From positions 516,186 through 580,185 of the forward strand of contig VXBP01000375.1 in NCBI GenBank assembly GCA_013400115.1: a stretch of 64,000 bases of DNA, written 5' to 3'. This DNA comes from Rhinopomastus cyanomelas. Taxonomy: Eukaryota > Chordata > Aves > Bucerotiformes > Rhinopomastidae. Each line of letters opens with the position of its first letter. Position 1 is the first letter of the stretch. Below are positions 33,253 to 44,308 of this stretch, piece by piece. The notes under the pieces are model-generated. The model searched no databases. It was not told the origin of the DNA and worked only from the letters and a program-made list of their open reading frames with translations. Both the position numbers and the translations under genes were made by a program.

Positions 33253-34211
33253 TATCTTTGAGACCATCTCTCTCCAGTTGGAGACTGCTGCCCACTGCTA
33301 GGATTTAAATGCCAAGCAAGCAGAACTATCAGGAAGGACTCGGTGCCTCTAATTTCTTCATTTATCTTTATTTCCATTTGAACAGACGATTTAAATTACA
33401 CAAAGGACTGAAGGTCTCCATCCATCATTAGAACAGTTGCAGAAGAACAAAAGAACCGATGGCACCACACAACACAAACCAGCAACAAAGAATAAACATA
33501 GAACATAACAAACTCTTCAAAAGTGTCTGTGTTGGGCCAACAAGCTACTGATGCTCTAAGAGAAAAGTGTTATTCTGGTGCAAACAAACAGTGATGAAAT
33601 GGAGTCTCCTTCTCTGGAGACGTTTCAAACCCGCCTGGCCGTGTTCCTGTGCGACTGGATCTAGGTGGTGCTGCTGTGGCAGGGGGATGGGACTGGGTGA
33701 TCTTTTGAGGTCCCTTCCAGTCCCTCATGTTCTGGGATTCTGTGTGTAAACCCACACACACCCCAAAATGAATCCGACTTCCCACTGCACTTCCTACAGG
33801 ATGCGCCCAAACTCCTCGTTCTGTGGAGAACTGCAACCTCAACGTCTACCAGGATACTGACAAACCCAGGTCAGACCCTTGGATCAACCAGTGAACCTCT
33901 CTGCAAAGATCCTTCCAGATCCAAAGGCCTGCTGCAAGCGCAGAGTCACCCCCACAGAAGCCCACGCACGTCCACCGCGCAGGCGGCTCTGGCCCAGCCT
34001 TATGTTGGGGCAGCGTGGCCAAGGAAGGAGCAGAGCGCGGAGCTCAGCTCTGGCGACACAGGACCAGTCACTACTGTGCTGCTGACGCACAGGCAGCACC
34101 TGAGCGGGTCTGCAGCGCAGCTACGACCCGATCTAGCCACCCTGCGTCACGCGGTTTCAGTCAGGGAACACACAGAGGGCAGCGAGCAGGAGAAGCCAGC
34201 GTTAGGGGTGA
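33253..34211. other. Intergenic, minus-strand AATAAA
   Basis: 33367-33372 is TTTATT on plus, that is AATAAA on minus, in the context GGAAATAAAGATAAATG. It could be a distal poly(A) site of NEK7 or of an unseen transcript. Confidence 0.3.
33598..33745 (+). mobile_element. CR1-A 3' fragment
   Basis: TGGAGTCTCCTTCTCTGGAG to CATGTTCTGGGATTCTGTG. Confidence 0.88.
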
Positions 34212-34510
34212 CAGGATGGCCAGGAGCCAGCAAAGGGCCCTTGTGGCCAAGAAGGTCAACGGCATCCGGGGGTGGATCAGAAGCAGGGTGGTTAGTACAT
34301 TCAGAGAGGTTCTCCTCTCTCCTCTGCCCTGGTGAGACCACACCTGGAATATTATGTCCAGTTCTGGGCCCTTGAGTTCAAGGCCACAGAGCTGCTGGAG
34401 AGAGCCCAGCGCAGAGCCACAGGGGTGATGGAGGGAGGGGAGCATCTCCCTGCTGAGGAAAGGCTGAGGGAGCTGGGGCTCTGGAGCTGGGAGAAGAGGA
34501 GACTGAGATA
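34212..34510 (+). mobile_element. CR1-A upstream fragment without tail
   Basis: AGGATGGCCAGGAGCCAGC, AGGTCAACGGCATCCGGGGG, TTATGTCCAGTTCTGGGCCC, to AGAAGAGGAGACTGAGATA. It covers a more 5' part of ORF2 than most copies here and stops before the usual KGGC region. Confidence 0.88.
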
Positions 34511-35687
34511 CAATCTGTATCAGGAACAAATAGACAAACAGCAAACCCGGAAGCAAGCTCAACAAGAAAACGTGGATAAAAGCCGAGAGAGGAGCCAATT
34601 TGGACAGAGGACTAAAAGGGGGAAGGCACAGGTGAGTCCAAAGCTGTGTTGTGCTGATACACACTTCAGAGACACTCAGAAAGACAGGAGATGAAAATAA
34701 AGACCAGTGAGTCAAAGGAAGAGAGGCCAATGAAGAAAGAAGGCAGCTGAAAAGAGTGAAGTCAGAAAGGTTAATAGACTTGAGATCCCAAAAGAAGTGA
34801 GTGACAGGACAGAGGAGAGAGAAAGACAGGTAAGACAAAAGAGAGCAGGTAGTGATCAGAGATGGGGAATTTAGAAATGAGAGATACTAAAGTGAACAGT
34901 ATTTAGCTAAGACAAGGTCACGGGAATGGCTGAGGCAGGGAGAAAGACCCGTCTACAGTGAGAAGTCAAAGATGCCGGGCTGGGAAAACGGAACGAAGCG
35001 CATTGGAGTTCAGCAGTTACCAGGGTGGGGGTACAGGGGGAGTGGGAACAGGGGCTTTTCTGCCCCTGGTGAGGGGCAGAACCAGAGAAGGCAGAAATGG
35101 GCTGAGTTTAGCAAAGTCACAAAGACAGAAGCCAACAAATGGCCACTAGGAAATCTAGACACAAAGGGCTTCAAATCAGGAAGAGGCTAGAGCAACCCGA
35201 ACAGGGGAAGCAGCAGCAGTGGAAGACAGAAAACACACGACTTCCAAAGCTGACACGAAAGGAACACCATTTTCAGCATCAACTGCAAGGTTTTGGGAAG
35301 GGAGTAAAGTTTGAAGAACCTGAAGCATCTGCATTTGAGTCAAGTTAGGAAACATAAGGAACACCCCTCTGGGCATGCCGTGCGCCTCGATTCCCTCCTT
35401 GGGTCATCCTGGCAGACAGCTTCAGTCGTACTCCTAGAGCCAACCGAGATCAGAAGTTCAGAAGACTAGGACACAGGGATATGGCAGGGCTGGAAAAGCC
35501 TGTGATTTTTGAAGATGTGTTAAAAGTGATGGAAGAGCAGTGATTTGAACTCTGCTGTCTGGCACCTCTACTTCCCGAGTAAGCTAACTCTCCACAGAGC
35601 CTCAAGGCCTTCACTGACTGTCCCTCTCTTCAGCCTGCTCCTAGAAGCTCAAACATACCTGACGCAGCACTTGCCACCAGCAGTCTT
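34511..35687. other. Purine-rich intergenic block
   Basis: From 34511 to about 35340 the plus strand is strongly A/G-rich with many AAAG, GAGAG and CAGGAG phrases and several short open frames rich in K, R, E and Q. The composition explains the frames; I do not call a gene. Confidence 0.4.
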
Positions 35688-35770
35688 GGTCTAGGGGATC
35701 CGGCTCTGGCAGGGGGATTGCGCTAGACGGTCTTTCGAGGTCCCTTCCAACCCCTAATGTTCTGTGATAG
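35688..35770 (+). mobile_element. CR1-A 3' tail
   Basis: CTTGGTCTAGGGGATCCGGC to CCCTAATGTTCTGTGAT. Confidence 0.85.
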
Positions 35771-36287
35771 CACCTACTGTAACGTTCATCTCTCTACATA
35801 AATCTGTAACGAGTGAAGCGTGAAGTAAATCATCACAGGAGTAGGAGCATTTCCACATTACATCAAGTATCTGCTTCGTTTCTACGAGACCCCCTTCCGA
35901 GGACCCCTCCCATCCCCGACGCCGCGTGGCTCTGCGAGAAGGTTCCATCAGGGTCTAGCACACGCAGCAGTGCTTCAGCGGACCCGCTTTGCTCAGGTGC
36001 CTGGCGCAGGGGACCAGCTCTGCGAGCCCACCCGCGAGCACTTCCAACACCCCGTGCAGTTCCACCTGACAGCCCAACGACAGAGGCTGGCGCCGGAGCC
36101 GTCGACGCCGCTCGCCTCGGCACAACATCCATCACACGTAAAGAGCCGCTTTAGAGATCTGCACGGTAACGAGGCACATCCGTGAGCCCTGGACCCGTTC
36201 GTTCTGCACCCAATGGTCCTTGCGGGCCGGAGCGAGCAAAACAACCCCAAACAGCAAAACCAACCCCCCTCCAAAACAACTGCTTCT
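35771..36287. other. Intergenic, CpG-rich patch
   Basis: 35890-36140 has dense CpGs (GACGCCGCGTGG, GCGCCGGAGCCGTCGACGCC). No exon was recognised. Confidence 0.35.
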
Positions 36288-36990
36288 TTCTTTTTGCTAC
36301 TGCAACATTTCTTTCATTTTCTTATTCTGATAATTATTTTACTTTCTTCTTATTATTTTAATATTTTTAATTTTCGTATTACAATAATTTTCCTTTCAAT
36401 TTATTATTCTGATAATTATTTAACTTTCTTATTATTTTAATATTTTTGATTTTCATATTACAATAATTTTCCTTTCATTTTATTATTACAGAGGTTTTTA
36501 TTTTCTTATTGATTATTCTTTTCATTTTATTATTACGATCCCTTCCAACCCCTAACATCCCATGATCCTAAGATGGTAATTATTATTTTTCTTTCATGTT
36601 ATTATTTTTTTATTACAATAATCCTCCTTTCATTTTATTATTACAATTTTTATTTTCTTATTGTAATTACTATTTTCATTTTATTATTACAATGGTTTTG
36701 TTATTCTAATAATTATTTTCCTTTTATTTTATTACGATAATTTTCCTCCACTTTATTATGATTTTTCTTTCATTTTAGTACAATTTTTTCTGTTTTATCA
36801 TTATAATTATTTTCCTATCATTTTATTATCAGAACTTTGTTTCCATTTTCTGATTATAATTATTTTCCTTTCGTTTTATTGTAATTTTTTCATTTTATTA
36901 CCATAACAATTTTTCTGTCATTTTCTTACAATAATAATTCTGTTCTTTCCATTTTAGCAGCACTGTAATTATTTCACTTAGTTGTTTTAT
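36288..36990. repeat. T-rich low-complexity tract, degenerate tandem repeat
   Basis: About 700 bp built almost only from T, A and some C, with recurring TTTCATTTTATTATTACAAT and TAATTATTTTCCTT blocks spaced roughly 40-60 bp. On the minus strand it is A-rich and lies just past the candidate NEK7 poly(A) signal. It may be an expanded microsatellite. Confidence 0.88.
36536..36572 (+). mobile_element. Minimal CR1-A tail inside a T-rich tract
   Basis: Only about 37 bp: GATCCCTTCCAACCCCTAAC followed by ATCCCATGATCC, embedded in otherwise T/A-only sequence. Confidence 0.65.
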
Positions 36991-37481
36991 TACTTCTTTC
37001 AGAAAAACACCAGAACTTGTCGCAGAGCGTCAGCTGCAAACAGCCTGACCGCAGCGGGGTTTATTTCAGTGATTTTTAAGTCCATTTCAGACCAAAAATG
37101 CAAGTATTTGATTACCTGTGCAGACCAAGAGCTAATCCTGGCACGCGAGCAAGCGGCACTGTGCTGGCTCTGGGACTCACGCAAGCACTGTGCCGTCTTT
37201 CCCAGTACAAACCCACCTCGTACTGCGACATCCGAACGCAATAATGGCTTCTAAAATTCAGAGACCAGGCAAGTGAAAAGGAGGGGCTGTGTGACATCTG
37301 AACTGTCGTCACAGAAACACGATCATGGAGGTTAAAACTCAAAACTCCGTGAAAATGAGAGGCTGCTACTCACACGGCAGGGCTCCTCAAACACCTCCTC
37401 CCTACAAACTGCGCCGCTTAACTTCTCTAAGGTTAAGGACAGGTAAGCTAGAAAGAGAGCTAGGGGTTCACCTGGAAACAA

Positions 37482-37506
37482 ACAGACAGACAGACAGACA
37501 GACAGA
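37482..37506. repeat. (GACA)n microsatellite
   Basis: Six consecutive ACAG/GACA tetramers. Confidence 0.95.
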
Positions 37507-37759
37507 GCATAAGCTGATGAGCTGACAAGCAGTACGTCGACGACTTGGCACACGCTGCTCGAAAAGCCCCGCACTTTGCCCAGCCCTTGGAACAAATAAC
37601 AAACCCAGAGCCAGGAAAGCTCCCGGCCCAGCTTGGAAATGTCATCTGCAGCCACCCCGGCTGGATCTTCCCCTTTGAGCACCACGTCAGGCACAAAACT
37701 CTGGCTGCACAGAGCCAAACGTGAGCGTGCAGAGAACTGACAGCGCTCAGAAGATACAC

Positions 37760-37785
37760 GTGTGTGTGTGTGTGTGTGTGTGTGT
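37760..37785. repeat. (TG)n microsatellite
   Basis: Thirteen TG dinucleotides in the probable NEK7 3' UTR; AC on the transcript strand. Confidence 0.95.
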
Positions 37786-38491
37786 ACCTACCGCCATCTC
37801 CATTCCAATGACTCCTCCAGCCCCGTCAGGAGAAAGCAGTAACCCACTGCCACAGCTTCTTAGCCGCATCCCTGCTCAGTGATACTGATAAGCAGCATCC
37901 CAGCAGTAGTATCTCAGCAGTACAATGCTGCAGCCCTTAGCAAGTCATACCACCGGTAGGAAGTACATTTGACAGCTCTGTATAAAAAGTTCGCACCTGC
38001 AACTCAGTAAATTTCCATCCATTCTCCATTTTTAATGGATTTAAAAACAAGACTTCTTCCTATGGAACAATAACAAGTACTCAGGGAGAAGCAAAAAGGT
38101 TCTGTGGGCTAACAAAAACACTCGGAACTTCCTCTTCAGCTAATGAGGCACTTGGAAGACATTCTGCACACACTTCTGTTTCCCAAAGGAAGGAGTGGCA
38201 ACCTGCTCTTCAAAAGCTTTCGCTTGATATGAAACTAATTCTCAGGATGCAGTATATAAAACCAGCTAACGTGAGGAATATGCTCTGTGTGGTACTACTC
38301 TAACAATCTGCTGTACTACCCTATTACGTCTCTTTCCAAAAGGTTTCTGCTGCTGTTAAATTAAATATCCTGTAAGGTCATCCAGACTAATTTAAACACA
38401 ATAATCTGCAGTGACAGATACATACACGAGTTGGGAAGCTGGAGCTTAAAGATTGCATCAGACCTTCTCCCAAACGCTGGCCTCAGAGAAC

Positions 38492-38576
38492 CCTGTGATC
38501 CTGCTCCGGCAGGGGGACTGGACTAGATGATCTTTCGAGGTCCCTTCCAATCCCTAATGTTCTGGGGTCCTGTGAT
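38492..38576 (+). mobile_element. CR1-A 3' tail in the probable NEK7 3' UTR
   Basis: GTGATCCTGCTCCGGCAGGG to ATGTTCTGGGGTCCTGTGAT. If the UTR extends this far, the mature NEK7 mRNA carries it in antisense orientation. Confidence 0.85.
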
Positions 38577-38782
38577 ACCAGCAGCATCTGCAATGGCTTT
38601 AAGACTTAACTCCACAGGCTCCTGTTGTCCCAGGGCGGTGCAGCACCAGCACACTGAGAGCAATCAGGCTGCAGAACCAACACCTTTACCTGTCCCAGGA
38701 AAACTCCAGCGGAGGTTGTACGTGCACAGTGACAGAGTAACCACTCAAGAAGGGATGGTACAAACATTCCAGCATGATGATT

Positions 38783-39425
38783 CTCCCCTGATGCACTGGC
38801 AAGCAGACAGCTAACTCCTATGGCCTCTGGTCTCCCCTAATGTCCTGGTGAGCAGAGAGCTAAATCCTACAGCCCCTAGTCTCCCCTGATGCACTGCCAA
38901 GTAGACAGCTAACTCCTATGGTCTCTAGTCTCCCCTAATGTCCTGGTGAGCAGAGAGCTAAATCCTACAGCCTCTAGTCTCCCCTGACGTCCCGGCGAGC
39001 AGAGAGCTAATCTAATCCTATGGTCTCTGGTCTCCCCTGATGCACTGCCAAGTAGACAGCTAACTCCTATGGTCTCTAGTCTCCCCTAATGTCCTGGTGA
39101 GCAGAGAGCTAAATCCTACAGCCTCTAGTCTCCCCTGACATCCCGGCGAGCAGAGAGCTAATCTAATCCTATGGTCTCTGGTCTCCCCTGATGCACTGGC
39201 AAGCAGAGAGCTAAATCCTACAGCCCCTAGTCTCCCCTGATGCACTGCCAAGTAGACAGCTAACTCCTATGGTCTCTAGTCTCCCCTAATGTCCTGGTGA
39301 GCAGAGAGCTAAATCCTACAGCCTCTAGTCTCCCCTGACATCCTGGCGAGCAGAGAGCTAATCTAATCCTATGGTTTCTGGTCTCCCCTGATGCACTGGC
39401 AAGCAGAGAGCTAATCCTATCACCT
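38783..39425. repeat. 49/53-bp minisatellite with 151-bp higher-order repeat, behind NEK7
   Basis: Thirteen units begin with CTCCCCT at 38783, 38832, 38881, 38930, 38979, 39032, 39081, 39130, 39183, 39232, 39281, 39330 and 39383. Unit types differ after the start: P (GATGCACTG), Q (AATGTCCTGG) and R (GACRTCCYGG, with an extra CTAA making it 53 bp). P-Q-R recurs as a 151-bp block starting at 38881, 39032 and 39232, with a P' unit between. It lies about 510 bp past the NEK7 stop codon. Confidence 0.95.
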
Positions 39426-39937
39426 GCCTACTGTGATGCTGAGAACCACAAACTACAACGCGACGCCAACTACAATAAACCTCCGCTAATAACTCCGCTC
39501 CTGTTACAGCCTACAATAAAGTTAACTGTGCCGCTTTACACTTCTCATAAATTACTACAAAGGTGAGCGATTCAGACATTTTGCTTCTGGACAACGAGCC
39601 TAACATCTGTATCATGTGCAAAAGTGCAAGTGTGTCCTAGGACTGATACTCAGCTGAATACAAGCTTGTTATCAAAGAGAATACACTCAAACCCCCTTAC
39701 CATGGAAAACAGGGTGGTTCTCGGGAGCTTTTAAAAGCTGCTTCACACATTCAAACCTGCTTTACAACAACTAGTAAAAAACAAAGAGAAACAAAGAGGA
39801 AGCTTGGCTATCAGTCAGTTTACAACGAAAGCACAACGGGAAGCCTCAGATAATTACATGTGGGCAAGGCACGGGCGGCGAGGCGGGAAGGCGTCTTTCG
39901 CGCGTGGATAGGCCGTTCCTGGCGACGCGCCGGCCGT

Positions 39938-40048
39938 TCAGCTGCTGGCGGTGTGCGCGTGCATGCGTTTCGCAACGTCGTACACGTAGGTGATGTCCGG
40001 TCGCTTCTCCGGGTCCGGGTTGATGCACATGTTTACTAACTGCCGCAG
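39938..40048 (-). CDS. NEK7: NEK7 terminal coding exon with stop
   Basis: The acceptor is TTCCCTAG. Thirty-six codons and TGA follow: LRQLVNMCINPDPEKRPDIT, then YVYDVAKRMHAHTASS. The PEKRPDI arginine that locks the kinase C-lobe is present. The human penultimate motif HACTASS reads HAHTASS here. Codon use is strikingly GC-rich at third positions compared with the other four exons. The gene ends here, and the 3' UTR continues leftward on the minus strand. Confidence 0.95.
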   Translation of the reverse strand: MRQLVNMCINPDPEKRPDITYVYDVAKRMHAHTASS

Positions 40049-40422
40049 CTAGGGAAGGGAGAGAACGTGACAGGTTCATCGGCTCTTTATCAAACTCAAT
40101 CCGGCAAGAGCGGCGAAGCCAGCCCAACAGCAGCTCTGCAGAAACCCCCGCTCGCCCCGTCCTGACGCACTGCGTGCGACGCAGTCCTGCAACTTTACAT
40201 CTCTTACCATTGCCCTGAAAAACTCCTGAGTGGATTTCAGTTCTTAACCTCTTAACACACAATCTCACAGAGGCATCACTGCCCAGGTAGGGTGTGGAGT
40301 CTCTGTCTGGCCAGTCTGTGTTGGCAGTAAGCGGTGCCCGAGTGGCACAGAAACTCTTTGGGGCTGCTTCTGCTGACTTATGGTGTTTGCAGTAGCATCA
40401 GGCTTTCCAGTCACAGCGGTTC

Positions 40423-40905
40423 ATAGAATCCTTCAGGTTGGAAAACGCCCCTGGGATCATGGAGTCCAACCAGCAGCCCCACTCTACAAGGTCACCCCTA
40501 AATCAGATCCCCCAGCACCACATCTGAGGGACTTTTAAACTCATCCAGGGACAGGGACTCAACCCCCACCCTGGCCAGCCCAGTCCAGGGCCTGACCACT
40601 CTCTCCAGGAAGAATTTCTTCCCGATGGCCAGTCTCCTGGTGGAGCTGGAAGCCCTTCCCTCTGCTTCTGTCACTAATTCCCTGTGAGAAGAGCCCAGCA
40701 CCAACATCCCTACAGTGCCCTTTCAGATAGCAATAGAGAGCGATGAGGTCTCCCCCCAGCCTCCTCTTCCTCAGACTAAACAGCCCCAACTCTCTCCATC
40801 TCTCAGTCCCATCAGACTGATCCTCCAGGCCCTTCCCCAGCTTCACTGCCCTCCTCCACACTCGCTCCAGCCCCTCGATGTCTCCCTGGCCCTGAGGTGC
40901 CCAAA
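40423..40905 (-). mobile_element. CR1-B fragment in the last NEK7 intron
   Basis: TCATAGAATCCTTCAGGTTGG through an open ORF2 end (100 codons on minus, 40559-40861) to CTGGCCCTGAGGTGCCC. Confidence 0.9.
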
Positions 40906-41166
40906 AATCATCACGCTGCTTCTGGCCAAAACCAACCAGACCACAAGAGCCCTGACCAGTAAAACTACTGGCCTCTAGTGACTCCCAAACCTTTGGAGAA
41001 CAGAATGGTGGACATCACGAACTACTGTAAGAAAGTATAAGAAGCCTTGTTTTACCTCCCATAGGCTACTTCAGATCCTTTTAGTTCTAGCCTGCTGCTA
41101 ACTGGTTTTGTTTTCTAAACTGAACTTCAGCATCTAAATAAAGCCCATTTCAGACTGCCTGGACGA

Positions 41167-41320
41167 TCACAGAATCACCAAACATCAGGGATTGGAAGGG
41201 ACCTCGAAAGATGAGCTAGTCCAATCCCCCTGCCAGAGCAGGACCTCTCTAGACCAAGATCTTGAAGGTCTTTTCCAACCTAAACAAACCCACCTGAATA
41301 AGTTCCTGTGTGACTTGGTC
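41167..41320 (-). mobile_element. CR1 mosaic
   Basis: A minus CR1-A tail (ACAGAATCACCAAACATCAG to AGAGCAGGACCTCTCTAG), then a short plus-like piece (GATCTTGAAGGTCTTTTCC), then a plus CR1-A internal piece (AAACCCACCTGAATAAGTTC). Confidence 0.7.
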
Positions 41321-42451
41321 TCTGCTACTACCACAAAACCATCTTCCAGCCAAGAATCTCAGTTCTAAGGCAGCAACACTGAGCTGACTGTGCTTGGGAC
41401 ACGGCACGATGACAGTGCAGATTCCCAAGTCACTTCTAAATCCCCGGGTGATTCAGCCTCTGGGAGAAGGCAAACTCATTTTGCTATACGGGTTCAAACA
41501 GCTACATGGGAAGAGACCACGCTGGATGCTCATCTCTGGTCAGAGCCTTCTGACTCCTACAAGAAGATCCGCTTCAATAAACCTGAAACCCATTTGTCAA
41601 CCCATCTAGTATTAATAAAACACCCGACGTGGCAGGAGAGCCTCGCAGTACCGTGGGAAGAGAGGCTGGGATCCTCAGGTCAGCCTGTCATTAGGGACAG
41701 AACAACTTCTCCACAGCCTCACACAGACTGGCCGACAGGCAGAGCAGACTGAGCACCGAACTGCAGGGACCTCCTGCTGCATCCTCAAGCTGCACATTTC
41801 TGTGGCTGCTCATCGTTCTGAATCTCTCTGCGCATTTAGCACGCCGACTGCCTTTAGCCTGGAGCTTTGCCCGACACGGGAGCAGTGGGACGCGCTGCCT
41901 TTAACTGGAGCAGGGTTTTCAGCTCTGAAATAAAGAATTATGACTCAACGCAGGAGGAGGGGGGAAGGCAGGAACCTGACAGACAAGTACTCTGCACTGC
42001 GAGCCAGCTGAGAGAGAGAAATCCTCATACAGGAGATTCTGGACGAGAGAAAATGAACAACGTGGAAGGATTATTGCTCCTGCACAGGAGATCTTCTCGA
42101 AGTGCTTCTTCAGCGCTGCTCTCAAGACGTGCTACTGGCAACTAACACCGTCCTTGCGGACCGGCGGGCTCACAATCGGCCTCAGCATCAGGGCAGGAGG
42201 TTGGCTGAGGACTTTAGAAGTGCCTCTCAATCAAAGCAAAGGTTTGAAAACTTCATCCAACACGCAAGGGACACGAGAGCAGTATCGGCTGACAAGAGTA
42301 CGGACTAGGGGTGGCGAGGGAGGCCCGGCGGTGAATTCCTGAAGCAGAAGAGCTATCAGCGAATGCTGAGTACTCACCCCGAGCACCAGATGTGCTTCAG
42401 GAATATTCAAAAATAAAGAGAGCCAGCGTTGCGTAACGCTTGGAAATCCTG

Positions 42452-42630
42452 GCTGGTTGGGAGGGGATTGTCCCCCTGGACTCAGCACTGGGGAGGCTGC
42501 ACCTTCAGTACGGGGTCCAGTTTGGGGAGCCTCAGGACAAGGGAGGCATCGAGGGGCAACCTAGTTGGACTCGATGATCCCAGGGGTCTTTTCCAGCCTG
42601 AACGATTCTGTGATTCCATGATTCCCACTG
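42452..42630 (+). mobile_element. CR1-B with large internal deletion
   Basis: GGCTGGTTGGGAGGGGATTG, CTCAGGACAAGGGAGGCATC, then directly AGTTGGACTCGATGATCCC and GATTCTGTGATTCCATGATTCC. The ORF2 end normally between is absent. Confidence 0.85.
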
Positions 42631-42997
42631 AAGGTTTTAGGAAAATGATGCACCCGTCCGTCTAGCTCAAGGAGCACCTTTCTGCCGCGCTCCTCTCTGC
42701 CGACACACCGGCAATCGGTGACTAACCGCCTTGTCCTACAGACACTTCAGAAAGTGTCACACCTTAAAACTCCAAAAACAAAACTTACTTGCAAAAAACT
42801 CATCTATAAAGCATTTGTCTCATACTTTGCAAGGGAAGTGCTATGTCAGAAGAGGCACACAGAAGTTCTCTTTCAGAAAAGTCTCTTATAAACTATGAAG
42901 TTGGTCTTATTGTTCAGTGATGTTTGGTCTCACTCAGGGAGCTTTCGAGCCAGTTACTACAGGTTTGGTATTTGCATTTCCAGTACAGAAGAAACAT

Positions 42998-43147
42998 TTA
43001 GGAGTCTCCTTCTCTGGAAACACTTAAAGCCCACCTGGCCGTGTTCCTGCACGACTGGATCTAGGGGATCCTGCTGTGGCAGGGGGGTTGGACTGGGTGA
43101 TCTTTCAAGGTCCCTTCCAACCCCTAATGTTCTGAGATTCTGTGACA
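42998..43147 (+). mobile_element. CR1-A 3' fragment
   Basis: GGAGTCTCCTTCTCTGGAAA to CTAATGTTCTGAGATTCTGT. Confidence 0.88.
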
Positions 43148-43296
43148 GATAACACTTGCTTGGTCCCAGTGTTTTACAGCTCATGCCCGGACACTGTTGT
43201 TTCATACGAGTGAAAAAACACTCGTGGTGTGGTGACTAATGAACAGCTGGTTTTCAAATTTGTGAAGACACAAGTCTTCATATCAGAAAAATATCT

Positions 43297-43485
43297 TCCA
43301 TTAGTGGAACCTTCCCATTAGAGCCTCCATATTGGAACTTTCTCACTAGAGCCTCCATAGTGGAACCTTCCCATTTCAGCCTTGATAGTGGAACCTTCCC
43401 ATTACAACCTCCATAGTGGAACCTTCCCATTACAGCCTCCACAGCGGATCTTTCCCACTGCAGCCTCCACAGCGGGTCACTGCTT
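43297..43485. repeat. 28-bp minisatellite, about 6.5 units, NEK7 intron
   Basis: TGGAACCTTCCCATTA-type starts at 43305, 43333, 43361, 43389, 43417, 43445 and 43473, a strict 28-bp period, with AGCCTCCATAG between. Units drift gradually towards CAGCGG at the right end. Confidence 0.95.
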
Positions 43486-44257
43486 TTAAGCAATTATTCA
43501 CAAAGCCACCTTCATACCTATCGCAGCTCTGACCCCCTCTGTTTTAAAGGAACTTAAGTGTATTTTGCAAGCACCTGGTTTCTCCCGGGTACAGAAGCGG
43601 TTCCCTACTTGGAAAGAAAGAGAACACAACGCGTTGGGCTTTGCGTCTGTTTTCAGCAGCAGGAACCCCACACACACAAGCAGAAGACGGACTCCCTTTC
43701 CCCGTCCAAACTCTAAGACCTTCTATCTGGGCCAGACTTTGATATTTGCCCCTTGGCTGGGAATCGGCATATCCAACTTCACACTTAGCTGCAGCGAAGT
43801 AGCCCTGCAGGCAGGCCAACTTCAACAAACCACTAGTGGTATCATCATTAAAATCCTGCTGAAGGTCACCATGGAAACCGCCTGCTGAGGCTTCGCTGCT
43901 GCACTCGGCTTCTCCTAATCAGCTACCATGTGAAATGCAAATTCAGACAGTCTGAAAATTAGTCAAGAAGAATAGAGGATGAGGATGCAGATATGTGAAA
44001 TATTCATGCGCTTCATGGAAAAGGGAAGACAGCATGAATGACACAACAAAGAACAGCCCCTGACACTCCTGCTATCGTTCTGCATTACTGTTCACACCCC
44101 ACTGTATTTCCAGGCCTCCAGTTCTGAAGTTGGTTATCTGAACTGCCATATTTATGGGGCCACAATAAATAGCAATTAAAAATGGCCAGGGCAAAACGAC
44201 TCGCTGGAAAAGCCGCACTGAGCTGGAAACCGCACAACCGACCACCGCTCCATCCTT

Positions 44258-44308
44258 GGACTGCGTGACCTTTCGAGGTCCCTTCCAACCCCCAATGTTC
44301 TGTGTTTG
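44258..44308 (+). mobile_element. CR1-A short 3' tail
   Basis: GACTGCGTGACCTTTCGAGG to CCCCAATGTTCTGTG. Confidence 0.82.

Larger units (their letters stand above)
37060..39937 (-). other. NEK7: Probable NEK7 3' UTR
   Basis: After the stop codon there is about 2.9 kb with only one short CR1 piece (38492-38576), much less than the intergenic DNA to its left. It contains the 49/53-bp minisatellite, a (TG)n run and a GACA run. An AATAAA on the minus strand lies at 37060-37065 (TTTATT on plus), just before the T-rich tract. A weaker ATTAAA lies at 38031-38036. A more distal AATAAA is at 33367-33372. Which is used cannot be told from sequence; the limit given is an inference. Confidence 0.35.

Noticed and set aside
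34511..35350. K/R/E-rich open frames as a coding gene or retroviral remnant
   Set aside because: Explained by purine-rich composition; no domain, no splice pattern, no terminal repeats.
38881..39252. Open minus frame of repeated GRLEAVGFSSLL-like text
   Set aside because: A translation of the minisatellite in the probable 3' UTR, not a protein gene.
38783..39425. Regular direct repeats resembling a CRISPR array
   Set aside because: Units are contiguous variants of each other without unique spacers, in vertebrate DNA; it is a minisatellite. The same holds for 18.4 kb and 48.3 kb.
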